The notes beneath the pieces are model-generated. The model ran no database searches, was not told the origin of the DNA, and worked only from the letters and a program-made list of their open reading frames with translations. A program made the translations under genes and the position numbers. From NCBI GenBank assembly GCA_004553715.1, contig SFKP01000017.1, forward strand, positions 1 to 52,094: a stretch of 52,094 nucleotides of DNA, in the 5' to 3' direction. Source of the stretch: Clostridiales bacterium. Lineage in GTDB: Bacteria; Bacillota; Clostridia; TANB77; CAG-508. This document shows positions 1 through 9,001 of this stretch, piece after piece (the stretch's first letter is position 1; each line of letters opens with the position of its first letter).

Positions 1-30
1 TCACTCAAGTACCCTGACCCAAAAAACTAA

Positions 31-54
31 CCCTAAAAAATTAGATTTTTAGGG
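31..54. terminator. short palindromic hairpin
   Basis: CCCTAAAAA pairs with TTTTTAGGG around a short loop. It could terminate a transcript entering from outside the window. No neighbouring gene is visible on its left. Confidence 0.35.
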
Positions 55-133
55 CTTATGTTTAAAATTTTTTGGGACATTTTCAAAAATCATTGACACA
101 GTTTTTGCAAAAAAATTTAGAGATTTTTTTATA

Positions 134-270
134 GTTCAGACTAATTAACATATAATCCGCTCCATCTTGCTGTCGGTTGGGCATTTTCTTTTCTTAGGCT
201 AAAGCACGAAAACAAAAGTGCAACCGACACGTGGAGCTACTAATTTGAAAGTTGTGGTCTTAACATTAAC
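134..270 (+). repeat. MITE-like hairpin element, copy 1
   Basis: About 137 bp that can fold into one long imperfect hairpin: GCTCCA (159-164) with TGGAGC (232-237), TGTCGGTTG (171-179) with CAACCGACA (221-229), and an inner TTTTCTTTTC-type arm closing on a loop around TTAGGCTAAAGC. The ends carry GTTCAGAC and a degenerate inverted copy. A second copy lies inverted at about 33195-33338 with most positions conserved. The terminal inverted repeats suggest a small non-autonomous mobile element; a structured RNA is the alternative. Confidence 0.7.
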
Positions 271-302
271 AGATTTTTCACTGTTTTTTTGTAGTAATGT
301 TT

Positions 303-376
303 TGGGTACAGGACACACAAAGGACGCCACTATATACTATTTTTTTCGCAATAACAGTGGCTGTGATTGTCCAATG
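303..376. repeat. imperfect inverted repeat upstream of ylmC
   Basis: GGACA near 308 and TGTCC near 370, with GCCACT near 326 and AGTGGC near 356, form an imperfect stem. It resembles the GGACA/TGTCC palindromes scattered in clostridial genomes. Nothing else is visible between the hairpin element and ylmC. Confidence 0.3.
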
Positions 377-439
377 AATAATGAATAATTTTTAAACTAG
401 AACATATATTGTATTATTAAAATTTTAGATGGAGTTTTT

Positions 440-673
440 ATGGGAAGTAAGGGATTAGATTTTAAGCACAAAGAAGTTATTAATATTACCGATGCTAAAC
501 GTTTAGGATTTGTTCAAGATGTAACAGCAGATTTAAATTCAGGTACTATTACCTCTATAATTGTTCCTGGTAGTTCAAAGCTTTTTAGTGTCTTTGCTTC
601 TTCTAATGATATTGTGATTCCTTGGGAAAAGATTAAGTGTATTGGAGACGATGTAATATTAGTAGAAATTTAA
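440..673 (+). CDS. YlmC/YmxH family sporulation protein (PRC-barrel)
   Basis: A 77-residue PRC-barrel protein of the YlmC/YmxH family, usually found beside sigG in spore formers. The family pattern is seen in order: a KEVINI-type strand, RLGFVQDV, IIVPG, a DIVIPW segment and a final IGDDVILV. GGAG sits 6 bp before the ATG. It faces sigG tail to tail with 5 bp between the stop codons. Its molecular role is unknown; the sporulation link is from family knowledge and this context. No in-frame CGG. Confidence 0.88.
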   Translation: MGSKGLDFKHKEVINITDAKRLGFVQDVTADLNSGTITSIIVPGSSKLFSVFASSNDIVIPWEKIKCIGDDVILVEI

Positions 674-678
674 TTTTT

Positions 679-1455
679 CTATTGATACATCTTTTTTATT
701 CTATTAATTGCACTTTTTTCTAGTCTCGATACTTGCGCTTGTGATATCCCAATTTCTTCTGCTACTTCCATTTGTGTTCTTCCTTCGAAAAATCTTCTTG
801 CAATTATATTTTTCTCTCTTGGATTTAGCTTTTTCATTGCCTCTGCGATAGTTATGTTTTCAGCCCATAATTCATCTAGATTTTTAGTATCTTTTACTTG
901 GTCCATTACATATATACTTTCTGTTCCGTCATTATATACTGGTTCTTGCAATGATATTGGATCTTGGATTGCATCTAAGCTAATTACTATTTCTTCTTTT
1001 GGAATATCAATTACATTTGCAATTTCTTCTACTGTTGGCTCTCTATTTTTTTCTTTTGTTAATCTTTCTTTTGCTTGAAGAGCTTTGTATGCAATATCTC
1101 TCATAGATCTACTTACTCTTATTGGGTTGTTATCTCTTAAATATCTTCGTATTTCTCCTATTATCATTGGCACGGCATATGTGCTAAATTGAACATTTAG
1201 TGATATGTCAAAATTATCTATTGCCTTCATTAGTCCGCACACATCCTACTTGAAATAAGTCATCTGCATTTTCTCCACGTCCTCCGAAACTTTTGTATTA
1301 CACTTAAAACTAATCTTAAGTTTCCGTGATATAAATTTTTCTCGTGCTTCTTTATCTCCTTCTTTTATTTTTATTAATAATTCGTTTTTTTCTTTATTTG
1401 ATAGTACAGGCAATTTCCCAGTATTTACTGATGCGATTTCTACCTTTTTTATCAA
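679..1455 (-). CDS. sigG: RNA polymerase sporulation sigma factor SigG, needing three +1 shifts at CGG
   Basis: Forespore-specific late sigma factor. A 257-residue protein is obtained if the first C of three in-frame CGG codons is skipped, close to the usual 260. Pieces in order: VEIASVNTGKLPVL and EAREKFIS; then GNLRLVLSVIQKF; then GGRGENADDLFQVGCV; then GLMKAIDNFD and the rest of regions 2 to 4, ending in an HTH (ISQAQVSRLEKSA). The start is TTG at 1455 with AGGAGG at 1465-1470; an upstream ATG at 1503 would place this ribosome binding site inside the gene. Each broken edge is a conserved glycine. No downstream piece has its own ribosome binding site. Without frameshifting only a peptide of about 70 residues would form. 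Confidence 0.93.
1235..1237 (-). other. +1 frameshift site 3 in sigG (GTG CGG A)
   Basis: CGG is in frame 16 codons after site 2. Skipping C at 1237 gives Gly73 of the conserved GC-V-GLMKAI motif and opens the long 3' frame. Confidence 0.9.
1284..1286 (-). other. +1 frameshift site 2 in sigG (TTT CGG A)
   Basis: CGG is in frame 13 codons after site 1 in the shifted frame. Skipping C at 1286 gives Gly57 and restores GGRGENADDLFQVGC. Confidence 0.9.
1324..1326 (-). other. +1 frameshift site 1 in sigG (TCA CGG A)
   Basis: CGG is in frame 43 codons after the TTG start. Skipping its C (base 1326) gives Gly44 of the conserved SGNLRLV segment. Without the skip the frame departs from the SigG sequence. 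Confidence 0.9.
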
Positions 1456-1560
1456 ATTAAAAAACCTCCTTCTAGAAATAATTATTAGTCTAATTATTTC
1501 CAAAAGGATTGTTGTTTATACTTATTCCTCATCTTTTAGTACTTTTTTCATTTTTTAATT

Positions 1561-2124
1561 TTAAATACATATATCATCTTTTATTTTTTCAAATTTTGCT
1601 TCTCCTATTCCATCTATATTTTTTATTTCTTCTATATTTTTGAATTTGCCATTTGCTTTTCTGTATTGTATTATTTTTAATGCTGTTGATGGGCCTATTC
1701 CCGTAAGGAGTTCTAATTCTGTTTGAGTTGCTGTATTTATATTTACTTTGCTATTTGCATTACTTATGTCTATTTCTTCATCTATTATGTCTGATATATC
1801 CTCTCCAATATATGGTATATATATTTTTTCTCCATCTTCTATTTTCTTTGCTAAATTTATTTTTCTTATGTTCGCTTCTTCTGCTAATCCTCCTGCCATC
1901 TCTATTGCATCTGTAATCCTTGAACCTTCATTTAGTTCTATTACTCCTGGCAAAATTACTGCCCCTGCAATATGTATTTTAATTAATTCGTTCTCTTTCT
2001 CCTCTATGTTATTAATATTTGTTTCTTCTATTTTTATTTCCTCATATTTATTTTCTTTTATTTTTGTATAAATTAAACCTACAATTATCAATGTAATTAT
2101 TATTATATAAATTATTTTTTTCAT
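1561..2124 (-). CDS. comEA: competence protein ComEA (SLBB plus helix-hairpin-helix)
   Basis: A 187-residue membrane-anchored DNA receptor for uptake. One N-terminal membrane helix (about 4-20) and an acidic linker precede an SLBB-like domain (about 48-110, HIAGAVILPGVIEL). The C-terminal helix-hairpin-helix DNA-binding domain is clear (VNINTATQTELELLTGIGPS, about 127-187). The family partner ComEC is far away at 37-39 kb on the same strand and looks damaged, so transformation may be impaired. comEA is divergent from the D,D-carboxypeptidase gene. Confidence 0.9.
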   Translation of the reverse strand: MKKIIYIIIITLIIVGLIYTKIKENKYEEIKIEETNINNIEEKENELIKIHIAGAVILPGVIELNEGSRITDAIEMAGGLAEEANIRKINLAKKIEDGEKIYIPYIGEDISDIIDEEIDISNANSKVNINTATQTELELLTGIGPSTALKIIQYRKANGKFKNIEEIKNIDGIGEAKFEKIKDDICI

Positions 2125-2190
2125 ATTTCCTCCTTAAAAATATTGTTTTTTGTCGATTTTTCTGTATAATTATTATTGAGGTGAACTAAG

Positions 2191-3459
2191 ATGTATAAAA
2201 AATGTACTTTTATTATAGTTTTATCATTAGTGTTTATCAGCATTTGCAATTTCGTACATGCCGAAAACGATGAAATTAATATTTATTCTCCTTCCGCGAT
2301 TTTGATAGATCAAGATTCTGGTAGAATTTTGTATGAGAAAAATATTCACGAAAAAATGTATCCAGCAAGTCTTACTAAAGTTCTTACTGCAATTATTGTA
2401 TTAGAGAATTGTAATTTAGAAGAAATTTGTACGGTTAGCTATGATGCAGTAATGAAAGTTGGTTTTGGTTATGTCACTGCAAACTTGCAAATTGGTGAAG
2501 AACTTACTGTTGAACAGTTATTGAATTTAATTATGGTATCTTCTTCAAATGATGCCTCTCATGTTCTTGCAGAACATGTTTCTGGCAGTTTAGAAGATTT
2601 TGCAATTCTTATGAATAAAAAAGCTAAAGAGTTAGGTTGTGTTGATAGTAATTTTACAAATCCTAGTGGAGCTCATGATGAAAATCATTATTCTTCTGCT
2701 TATGATTTATCTTTAATTGGAAGATATGCAATGCAAAACGAAAAATTTAGAGAGCTTGTAAGAAAAACTTTCTATCAACTTTCTGCAACTAATAAATACC
2801 CTAAAGACGATAGGATTTTTACTACTACTAATGAACTTTTAGTTAGTAATAGTAACAATCGTTCTGATAACTACTATTACAAATATGCAACAGGTATTAA
2901 AACTGGTTTTACTACACCAGCAGCTTATTGCTTAATGGCATCTTCTGAAAAAGAAGGATTGAATTTTATCTCAGTCGTTCTTGGTGCTGGTCAAACAATA
3001 GATGGACTAAGTGCTAGATATATAGATACAAAGAATTTGTTTGATTATGGTTATTCATCATATTCATTAAAACAAATTGCGAAAAAATATAGTGTAATAG
3101 AGACAGTAACTATCAGTAATGCTACTAAAGATACAAAAAAATTAGATTTAATTATTGATGACGATATATCTGCAACTGTTAAAGCACAAAGCTTAAATGT
3201 TTTAATAAAACCAGAAATAGAAATAACTGCTGATTTAAAAGCTCCTATTGCAAAAAATTCTATTATAGGAACCGTCCATTATACTGTAGATGGTATAACT
3301 TATTCTGCAAATCTTCTTGCAAATAATGAAGTACAATCCTCACATGTTGTAATCAAATTTATTATTGTATTTATAGTAATAATATTAATAATTGGATTTA
3401 TAAAGATTAATAATAATTTTAAAAAGAAAAAACGTTTAGCGAAAATTAAAAATATATAG
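2191..3459 (+). CDS. D-alanyl-D-alanine carboxypeptidase (DacF/DacB type, S11)
   Basis: A 422-residue penicillin-binding protein that trims the terminal D-Ala from peptidoglycan pentapeptides outside the membrane. A signal peptide ends near residue 24 (NFVHA). Catalytic SxxK is S60-LT-K63, followed by SSN (SSNDAS) and KTG (GIKTGFT). A C-terminal membrane helix (about 387-407) with a lysine-rich tail follows the beta-rich domain. An AGGTG-type ribosome binding site precedes the ATG. It is monocistronic, with a strong terminator at 3474. DacB or DacF cannot be chosen from the sequence alone. Confidence 0.92.
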   Translation: MYKKCTFIIVLSLVFISICNFVHAENDEINIYSPSAILIDQDSGRILYEKNIHEKMYPASLTKVLTAIIVLENCNLEEICTVSYDAVMKVGFGYVTANLQIGEELTVEQLLNLIMVSSSNDASHVLAEHVSGSLEDFAILMNKKAKELGCVDSNFTNPSGAHDENHYSSAYDLSLIGRYAMQNEKFRELVRKTFYQLSATNKYPKDDRIFTTTNELLVSNSNNRSDNYYYKYATGIKTGFTTPAAYCLMASSEKEGLNFISVVLGAGQTIDGLSARYIDTKNLFDYGYSSYSLKQIAKKYSVIETVTISNATKDTKKLDLIIDDDISATVKAQSLNVLIKPEIEITADLKAPIAKNSIIGTVHYTVDGITYSANLLANNEVQSSHVVIKFIIVFIVIILIIGFIKINNNFKKKKRLAKIKNI

Positions 3460-3473
3460 AAATATCTTTATTT

Positions 3474-3506
3474 ACAGCTCCATCACAAATGGAGCTGTAT
3501 TTTTTA
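3474..3506 (+). terminator. Rho-independent terminator of the carboxypeptidase gene
   Basis: Perfect 10-bp stem ACAGCTCCAT/ATGGAGCTGT with a 5-base loop, followed by ATTTTTTATT. Confidence 0.85.
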
Positions 3507-3557
3507 TTGTATATGAAAATTGACTTTCTTCATACAACAAGGTTAGGCTACCTTAAT
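3507..3557 (-). repeat. dispersed repeat family B, copy 1
   Basis: On the minus strand it reads AAGGTAGCCTAACCTTGTTG and then AAGAAAGTCAATTTTC. The same two blocks occur in the same order at 29228-29297, where about 20 extra bases separate them. Both copies lie just after a plus-strand gene. Confidence 0.6.
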
Positions 3558-3600
3558 CTATCCGAGCAAATGCAAGTGGAATGTATTTTACACTTCCTTA
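3558..3600. repeat. dispersed repeat family C, copy 1
   Basis: CCGAGCAAATGCAAGTGG followed by ATGTATTTTACACTT matches, with about a quarter of the bases changed, the reverse complement of 31719-31760 (CCGAGCGAATGCGAGTGG). It abuts repeat B. Confidence 0.5.
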
Positions 3601-3609
3601 CTTATTTCT

Positions 3610-4581
3610 TTAAACATTGGTTGCTACTTCTTCTGTAAGTACATTTCTAAATAGCTTATCTACAATTTCTTCAGTTTCTTTAGCATCGTGGAAGAAAAAC
3701 CATATTCCATTTACTTTTTCTGATTTGCCTGGTAATTGTGCCGTTTGAATAGCATCTAAGTTTATATTTATTGCATAAGGGATATAGTCTTTTATTACTG
3801 AAAAATCTATGTTTGTTTTTACATTATTTTTCATAGTGTCTGTAATATTTCCGATTTCTTTAATGTTCTTTGCTTTGATCGTTTGTTTTACAATTGCAAT
3901 TATAAGGTTTCTTTGTGTCTTCATTCTTCCATAATCTTCAATTCCATATTCATAAGGATATGTACTTCCATTATTGTTGTGTCTAAATCTTGCTACTTGT
4001 TCGGCTTGATCTCCTGTAAGTAACTGATATCCTTTTTTTAGGTGAATATGTAAGTCTTGTCCACCATCATCATAGGACATATCAATTGGGACTTCGAAAT
4101 AAACTCCACCAATAATATCCACTAATTCTCGTAATGCCTTTGTGTCTACTAAAATATACTTTTTAATATTTAGACCTGTAATTTTATTTACTGCCTCCAT
4201 AGTTTTTTCTGGAGTTTCTCCATTAGAATATAATGAATTTATTTTATGATAATATTTTGCTTTTGATTTATTGTCTCCTATGAATGTGTCTCTAGGAATT
4301 GACAATAGTGATGATTCTTGTGTTTTAGGATTATATTTTGCAACTATTATTGTGTCTGACATTCCTGTACTTTCACCCATAATCAAAACTTGTATTTCAT
4401 CCAAATTTTTTAAAGTGTTTTTATTATGACCTAATATTAATGCTATCCAATTTCCGTCTAAGTCATTTACTCTTTTTGCGACTACTATACCTAATACTAT
4501 CATTAATATTAGTATTATTAATAATATTTTTCTTCCTCTACCTTTTTTTCTTTTTTCTTTTGTTTTTTCATCTTTCTTCAT
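3610..4581 (-). CDS. LytR-CpsA-Psr (LCP) family cell-wall glycopolymer ligase
   Basis: A 323-residue LCP protein. The family transfers teichoic acid or other glycopolymers from lipid carriers to peptidoglycan outside the membrane. A lysine-rich cytoplasmic tail and one membrane helix (about 17-37) precede the LCP domain (about 60-300), with IMGESTGMSDTIIV, SLLSIPRDTFIG, ITGLNIKKYILVDT and VARFRHNN. It lies downstream of the P-type ATPase gene on the same strand. The polymer attached cannot be predicted. No in-frame CGG. Confidence 0.9.
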   Translation of the reverse strand: MKKDEKTKEKRKKGRGRKILLIILILMIVLGIVVAKRVNDLDGNWIALILGHNKNTLKNLDEIQVLIMGESTGMSDTIIVAKYNPKTQESSLLSIPRDTFIGDNKSKAKYYHKINSLYSNGETPEKTMEAVNKITGLNIKKYILVDTKALRELVDIIGGVYFEVPIDMSYDDGGQDLHIHLKKGYQLLTGDQAEQVARFRHNNNGSTYPYEYGIEDYGRMKTQRNLIIAIVKQTIKAKNIKEIGNITDTMKNNVKTNIDFSVIKDYIPYAININLDAIQTAQLPGKSEKVNGIWFFFHDAKETEEIVDKLFRNVLTEEVATNV

Positions 4582-4700
4582 TTATATTGACCTTTCCTTT
4601 CTAAAGCTTAGAATTTGTTTTAAAAAAATAATTACTCCATCGCTCCTAATTAATTTCATGAACATTAGTATAGCAAATTTGTGCACTGTTTTCAACCAGT

Positions 4701-6731
4701 TTATTGAAATTTCTTGATTATTTTTAAAGTATTTAATATTGCTAAAAGTGTAAGTCCTGTATCTGCAAACACAGCAAACCACATATTTACTAACCCTAAA
4801 CTGCTTAATATTAAAATTGCAATTTTGATTGAAACAGCAAATCCTAAATTTTGTTTTATAATACGATTAGTATATTTTGCAACATCTATTGCTGTAGGTA
4901 TTTTTGATAGGTCATCTGACATTAAAACAATATCTGCTGCTTCTATTGCCGCTTCTGTTCCTAGCCCCCCCATTGCTATTCCTACTTCTGCCCTTTTTAG
5001 AGTTGGCGCATCATTTATTCCATCTCCTACAAAAGCTATTACATCATTTTCATTTGCTATTTTTTCATAATTTTTATATTTATCTGTTGGAAGCATTTCA
5101 GAAACTATGTTATCAATTCCAAGTTTTTTACCTATATTTTCTGCTACCTCTTTTTTATCTCCTGTAAACATATATGTTTCAATTCCAGCACTTTTTAAAT
5201 CTTTAATTGCATTATATGCATTATTTTTTATTCCATCATTTATTGTAATTGATGCTATATGCTTATTATCTATGCTTAAATGAAGCACCGCATCTTTATC
5301 ACAGTCGCAAATATTTTTATTCCCTATCTTTATTTCTTTTCCATATAAAGTATAGCTTATTCCTTTCCCTGATACTTCTTTAAAGTTTTCTACATCATTT
5401 GAAGATATTTCATCTCCTGTAAGTTTTAATATAGATTTTGCAATAGGGTGATTTGATAATGCTTCTCCTTTTACTAATATATCGATTACCTCTTCTTTTG
5501 TATAACTATCATCAAAAATATCAATATTTGCTACTTCAAATGAGCCTTCTGTTAATGTGCCTGTTTTATCAAAAACTATTTTATTTACATCCTTTAAAGC
5601 ATCAAGATAATTGCTACCTTTTATTAATATGCCTTTTCTAGATGCAACTCCTATTGCTGTAAAATATGAAAGTGGTACCGATATTGCAATTGCGCACGGA
5701 CACGATATTACCAAAAATGTTAAACCTCTATATATTCCTTCTGTTTTAGTTATATTCATTATCATTGGTCCTAATATAGCAATAGCTATTGCAAGTAATA
5801 ATACTACCGGAGTATAGATTCTCGTAATTTTTGATATATATGTCTCTCTTTTTGCCTTTTTATCTGTCGCTTCATCAAGTAAGTCCAAAATTTTAGCAAC
5901 TGTTGAGTCTTGGAATAACTTTATTACCTCTATTTCAATAATGTCTCCAAGATTAATTGAACCAGATAAGACCTCATCATTTTCTGCAATCTCTTTTGCT
6001 TCGCTTTCCCCTGTTAGAGCCGATACATCTAAGATTGTTTTCCCTTTTATAACTTTTCCATCAACCGGAATTTTTTCTCCTTGTTTTATTATTAATATAT
6101 CTCCAATTTTTATATCTTCTACATTAATTTTTTCTAAACCATTTTTAACTTTTTTATTTGCATAATCTTGTTTTATGTCAATCAAACTTTTGATAGATTT
6201 TCTTGAATTATTTATCGCTTTTTCTTCTAGGATTTTTCCTATTGTATATAGAATTATAACCATTAGACCTTCTGCTGGCTCGCCTATTATATAAGCTCCC
6301 ACACATGAAATAGTAATTAGCGCATTTTCATTCACAGTTCTACTTCTAACAAGCATCTTGCAAGCATTTAAAAATGTTCTATAAAGTAAAAGTATATATG
6401 CTACTATTATTAATATATTGTTAATAATTGGATTTATTTTAACATATACTCCCAATATACCTATCAGAGTTGATACTGCTAATAACCATACATGGAATTC
6501 TTTTGGTTTTTTAATCTCATCTTTTGAAACACTAGCTTCAGGCTCTACTAATTTTACCATTTTATTTAATTCTGTTATATTTAATTCTTCTGCTGCTTCA
6601 TACGTTATAGTAGATTTTGCAAAATTTACTATAACATTTTGTAATCTATTATCTTTATTTAAATTTTTTTCTACTTCTTTTGCACAATTTGCACAATCTA
6701 AATTATTAATATTTACTCTATATTTTCCCAT
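4701..6731 (-). CDS. heavy-metal translocating P1B-type ATPase (Cd/Zn/Co efflux type)
   Basis: A 676-residue membrane pump using ATP to export soft metal ions. An N-terminal HMA domain has metal-binding C13-AN-C16. The membrane CPC motif (SCPCAIAIS, about 344), the phosphorylation site DKTGTLTEG (about 387), the HP motif (SNHPIAKS) and the hinge GDGINDAPTLKRAEVGIAMG follow in order. CPC and the single HMA domain fit the CadA/ZntA subgroup more than copper pumps, but metal choice is uncertain. No metal-sensing regulator is adjacent. Confidence 0.9.
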   Translation of the reverse strand: MGKYRVNINNLDCANCAKEVEKNLNKDNRLQNVIVNFAKSTITYEAAEELNITELNKMVKLVEPEASVSKDEIKKPKEFHVWLLAVSTLIGILGVYVKINPIINNILIIVAYILLLYRTFLNACKMLVRSRTVNENALITISCVGAYIIGEPAEGLMVIILYTIGKILEEKAINNSRKSIKSLIDIKQDYANKKVKNGLEKINVEDIKIGDILIIKQGEKIPVDGKVIKGKTILDVSALTGESEAKEIAENDEVLSGSINLGDIIEIEVIKLFQDSTVAKILDLLDEATDKKAKRETYISKITRIYTPVVLLLAIAIAILGPMIMNITKTEGIYRGLTFLVISCPCAIAISVPLSYFTAIGVASRKGILIKGSNYLDALKDVNKIVFDKTGTLTEGSFEVANIDIFDDSYTKEEVIDILVKGEALSNHPIAKSILKLTGDEISSNDVENFKEVSGKGISYTLYGKEIKIGNKNICDCDKDAVLHLSIDNKHIASITINDGIKNNAYNAIKDLKSAGIETYMFTGDKKEVAENIGKKLGIDNIVSEMLPTDKYKNYEKIANENDVIAFVGDGINDAPTLKRAEVGIAMGGLGTEAAIEAADIVLMSDDLSKIPTAIDVAKYTNRIIKQNLGFAVSIKIAILILSSLGLVNMWFAVFADTGLTLLAILNTLKIIKKFQ

Positions 6732-6795
6732 TTGTCCTCCTACGTAAAATAAATTTCACATGTATTATATTATAAAATCGTTAAATTTGCAATTT

Positions 6796-6823
6796 AAAAG
6801 GCGAACATTATTTGCTCGCCCTT
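6796..6823 (-). terminator. terminator after the small membrane protein gene
   Basis: On the minus strand GGGCGA and TCGCC flank an 11-base loop and are followed by TTTTAAATT, placed 13 bp after the stop codon of the gene at 6836-7027. Confidence 0.7.
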
Positions 6824-6835
6824 AATTTTATTTTT

Positions 6836-7027
6836 CTATTTTAATGATACACTTTGCACTATATTTGTTTCTATATCATTTGTAAGAGTATTTGTACTAT
6901 TTCCTACAATACCTAAAGTTGATGCAAAATATCCTGCTATAAAACCAATTAAGAATACAACAATTATTATAATTGTATTTTTCATTCCTTCTTGTTTTCT
7001 ATATATATCTTTATCATATATTTTCAT
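6836..7027 (-). CDS. small single-pass membrane protein, unknown function
   Basis: A 63-residue protein not recognised. A charged N-terminus (about 1-15) precedes one strong membrane helix (about 16-40, rich in I and V with GFIAGYFAS) and a polar tail of about 23 residues outside the hydrophobic segment. It lies between sigE and the metal ATPase on the same strand, with its own terminator downstream. GAAAG is the only weak ribosome binding site candidate. Sporulation use is possible from position only. Confidence 0.55.
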   Translation of the reverse strand: MKIYDKDIYRKQEGMKNTIIIIVVFLIGFIAGYFASTLGIVGNSTNTLTNDIETNIVQSVSLK

Positions 7028-7212
7028 TTACACCACTTCTTTCATTTACAAATATATTTATATTTTACAATAAATACTAATTTTTTTCAACAGAAATTTT
7101 ATTTAATTTGTAAATTTTATTTAATTTGTAAATTTTTTGCTAGTTCATGATCGTGCAATAATCTTTATACACATATTATATTCCATTTTATGGCTTTTTG
7201 TGTCAATGGGGA

Positions 7213-7945
7213 CTATCCGGTTTTACTTACAATGTCTTTTTTCATTTTGTTCATGATTTTCTTTTCTAATCTTGATATATAGCTTTGGGAAATTCCTAGC
7301 ATATCTGCTACTTCCTTTTGCGTTTTCTCCTTTCCACTTATGAATCCAAATCTTAATTCCATAATGTTTTTTTCTCTATCATTCAATTTCATAATTGCTG
7401 TTTTTAATAGTGTTTTGTCTACTTCATCTTCTATTCTTCTTGAGGTTATATCTGGCTCTGTTCCTAAAATATCTGATAATAATAGCTCATTGCCATCTCC
7501 ATCTTGATTTAAAGGTTCATCTATGGAAATCTCTCCTTTTGTTCTTGTATTTCTTCTTAAATACATTAATATTTCATTTTCTATGCATCTTGATGCATAT
7601 GTTGCTAGTTTAATATTCTTATCAGCATTGAAAGTGTTTATTGCCTTCATAAGCCCGAATTGTTCCTATTGATATAAGGTCTTCTATTCCAACACCTGTG
7701 TTTTCAAATTTTTTTGCAATGTAAACTACTAGTCTTAAGTTGTGTTCTACTAAAGTTTGTCTTGCCTCTAAATCGTTTTCGGCTAATCTATGCAGAGCCT
7801 CATTTTCCTCTTCCGGCAGAAGTGGTGGTGGCAAAGTTTGGCTACCTGCTATATAGAATATCGGTAAATTCTCTATTTCCCCATTATTCATATATTTAGC
7901 ATATATTGTATTTATTTTATTTTTTAATATATTCAAAATATTCAT
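7213..7945 (-). CDS. sigE: RNA polymerase sporulation sigma factor SigE, needing one +1 shift at CGG
   Basis: Mother-cell early sigma factor, made as a pro-protein. With one C skipped it is 243 residues; B. subtilis SigE has 239. The N-terminal piece holds the pro-sequence and NLRLVVYIAKKFENTG and VGIEDLISIGTI. The second holds GLMKAINTFNADKNIKLATY, LLLSDILGTEPD, the region 4 HTH (ISQSYISRLEKKI) and KTG at the end. The ATG lies inside the 3' end of spoIIGA (29-bp overlap), with AAAGGAG about 9 bp upstream, so the two are translationally linked. Normal decoding would stop in region 2. Confidence 0.94.
7655..7657 (-). other. +1 frameshift site in sigE (ATT CGG G)
   Basis: CGG is codon 97 counted from the ATG. 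Skipping its C (base 7657) yields Gly97 in the conserved SIGTI-GLMKA motif of region 2. Confidence 0.93.
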
Positions 7946-8858
7946 TTTCCTTTTCTCCTTTACTCTCTAGCGCTTCTATTCCTACTAAGGCTTGATATTT
8001 GTTTTCTTTATTTAATATACCCGGGTAAATCCCTATAATGGCGTCTTTAATAATAATTACATTATCCTGATAATTTATTACTGATATATCTGATTTAATT
8101 CCAAGTAGTAGTCCATTTTCTTTGCCTAGAGAAGAAAATGGTATTATCCTGATTTTTTTTATATATTGTCCTATATTTACGTTTGCACCATTAATAATGT
8201 CTTTGATATTATCTAAAATTTCTCCAGGTAATATGCCTGTTAAACTTTGACTGTTTACTACTATTACAGGAGCTTTCGAAATAGGATCCTTTAAAAAATT
8301 TCCTGTATCTACTATTGATATTAAGCTTTTGCTTTTATTTTCTATTGTTATTTTTATATTACATAACATATCTGTTTTACTAATTTTTTTCTTTATATTT
8401 TTGAAAGAGCTTACGATGATTATAAAACCAAGAATTCCACCTAATAAAATCATTTTTATAGGATACGTACCAACTAATCTTCCATTGTTGAATACAACAT
8501 TTTCTGGACTAACAAAATAAATTAGTGCAAATGCTACTCCTCCAAAAGTAAAGGAGGTTAAGTAGAAAATAACTAAGTATTTAAAAAATGATTTTATACT
8601 TTTGGGATTAAAAGCTATTTCGACCATTGCAAGTGATAATATTATTTTTAAGCAAATATTTGAATATATTCTAATTTCAGACATATACATTAAAATTGCA
8701 TATATTCCTCCAAGTATACTTGCAATAAATGTCCTTATAATTTTTATATTGCTCTTTAATATAGTTTGTGTTGCGAATAGTATTATAAAATTCATAAACA
8801 AATTTTCTAGAAAGATAATATCTATATAAACTGTAGTTACCTCCGTACTGTCAACCAC
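7917..8858 (-). CDS. spoIIGA: sporulation sigma-E factor processing peptidase SpoIIGA
   Basis: A 313-residue membrane aspartic protease that removes the SigE pro-sequence in the mother cell after septation. Five hydrophobic segments fill about residues 10-160, then a soluble protease domain with the catalytic aspartate in SIVDTGNFLKDP (about 180-193). The order spoIIGA-sigE and the overlapping ends are the classic arrangement. AGGGAGGTGG precedes a GTG or ATG near 8858. No in-frame CGG, although its substrate gene has one. Confidence 0.93.
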   Translation of the reverse strand: MVDSTEVTTVYIDIIFLENLFMNFIILFATQTILKSNIKIIRTFIASILGGIYAILMYMSEIRIYSNICLKIILSLAMVEIAFNPKSIKSFFKYLVIFYLTSFTFGGVAFALIYFVSPENVVFNNGRLVGTYPIKMILLGGILGFIIIVSSFKNIKKKISKTDMLCNIKITIENKSKSLISIVDTGNFLKDPISKAPVIVVNSQSLTGILPGEILDNIKDIINGANVNIGQYIKKIRIIPFSSLGKENGLLLGIKSDISVINYQDNVIIIKDAIIGIYPGILNKENKYQALVGIEALESKGEKENEYFEYIKK

Positions 8859-8943
8859 CTCCCTTATTTATTTTTCTAACTTTATGTTGTTATATTTTAT
8901 TACACATAATTTTAAAAATTTGTCTTTTCTTGTATGCAAAAAA

Positions 8944-8976
8944 AAGAAATAATCTACTTTTATAGATTATTTCTTT
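8944..8976 (-). terminator. terminator of ftsZ
   Basis: AAAGAAATAATCTA pairs perfectly with TAGATTATTTCTTT around a 6-base loop, 26 bp after the ftsZ stop codon. T runs occur on both sides. Confidence 0.75.
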
Positions 8977-9001
8977 TATATATTTTTATATTTTCTTATT
9001 T

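Noticed and set aside
134..270. Hairpin element as a riboswitch or 6S-type RNA
   Set aside because: The copies lie in opposite orientations relative to the following genes and have terminal inverted repeats; no known riboswitch core is recognised.
1456..1503. Upstream ATG for sigG at 1503
   Set aside because: It would put AGGAGG (1465-1470) inside the gene and add residues unlike any SigG; TTG at 1455 fits both.
4582..4782. 66-residue ORF between the LCP and P-type ATPase genes
   Set aside because: It overlaps the 3' end of the ATPase gene in another frame and has no recognisable pattern or ribosome binding site; the part outside is a plain spacer.
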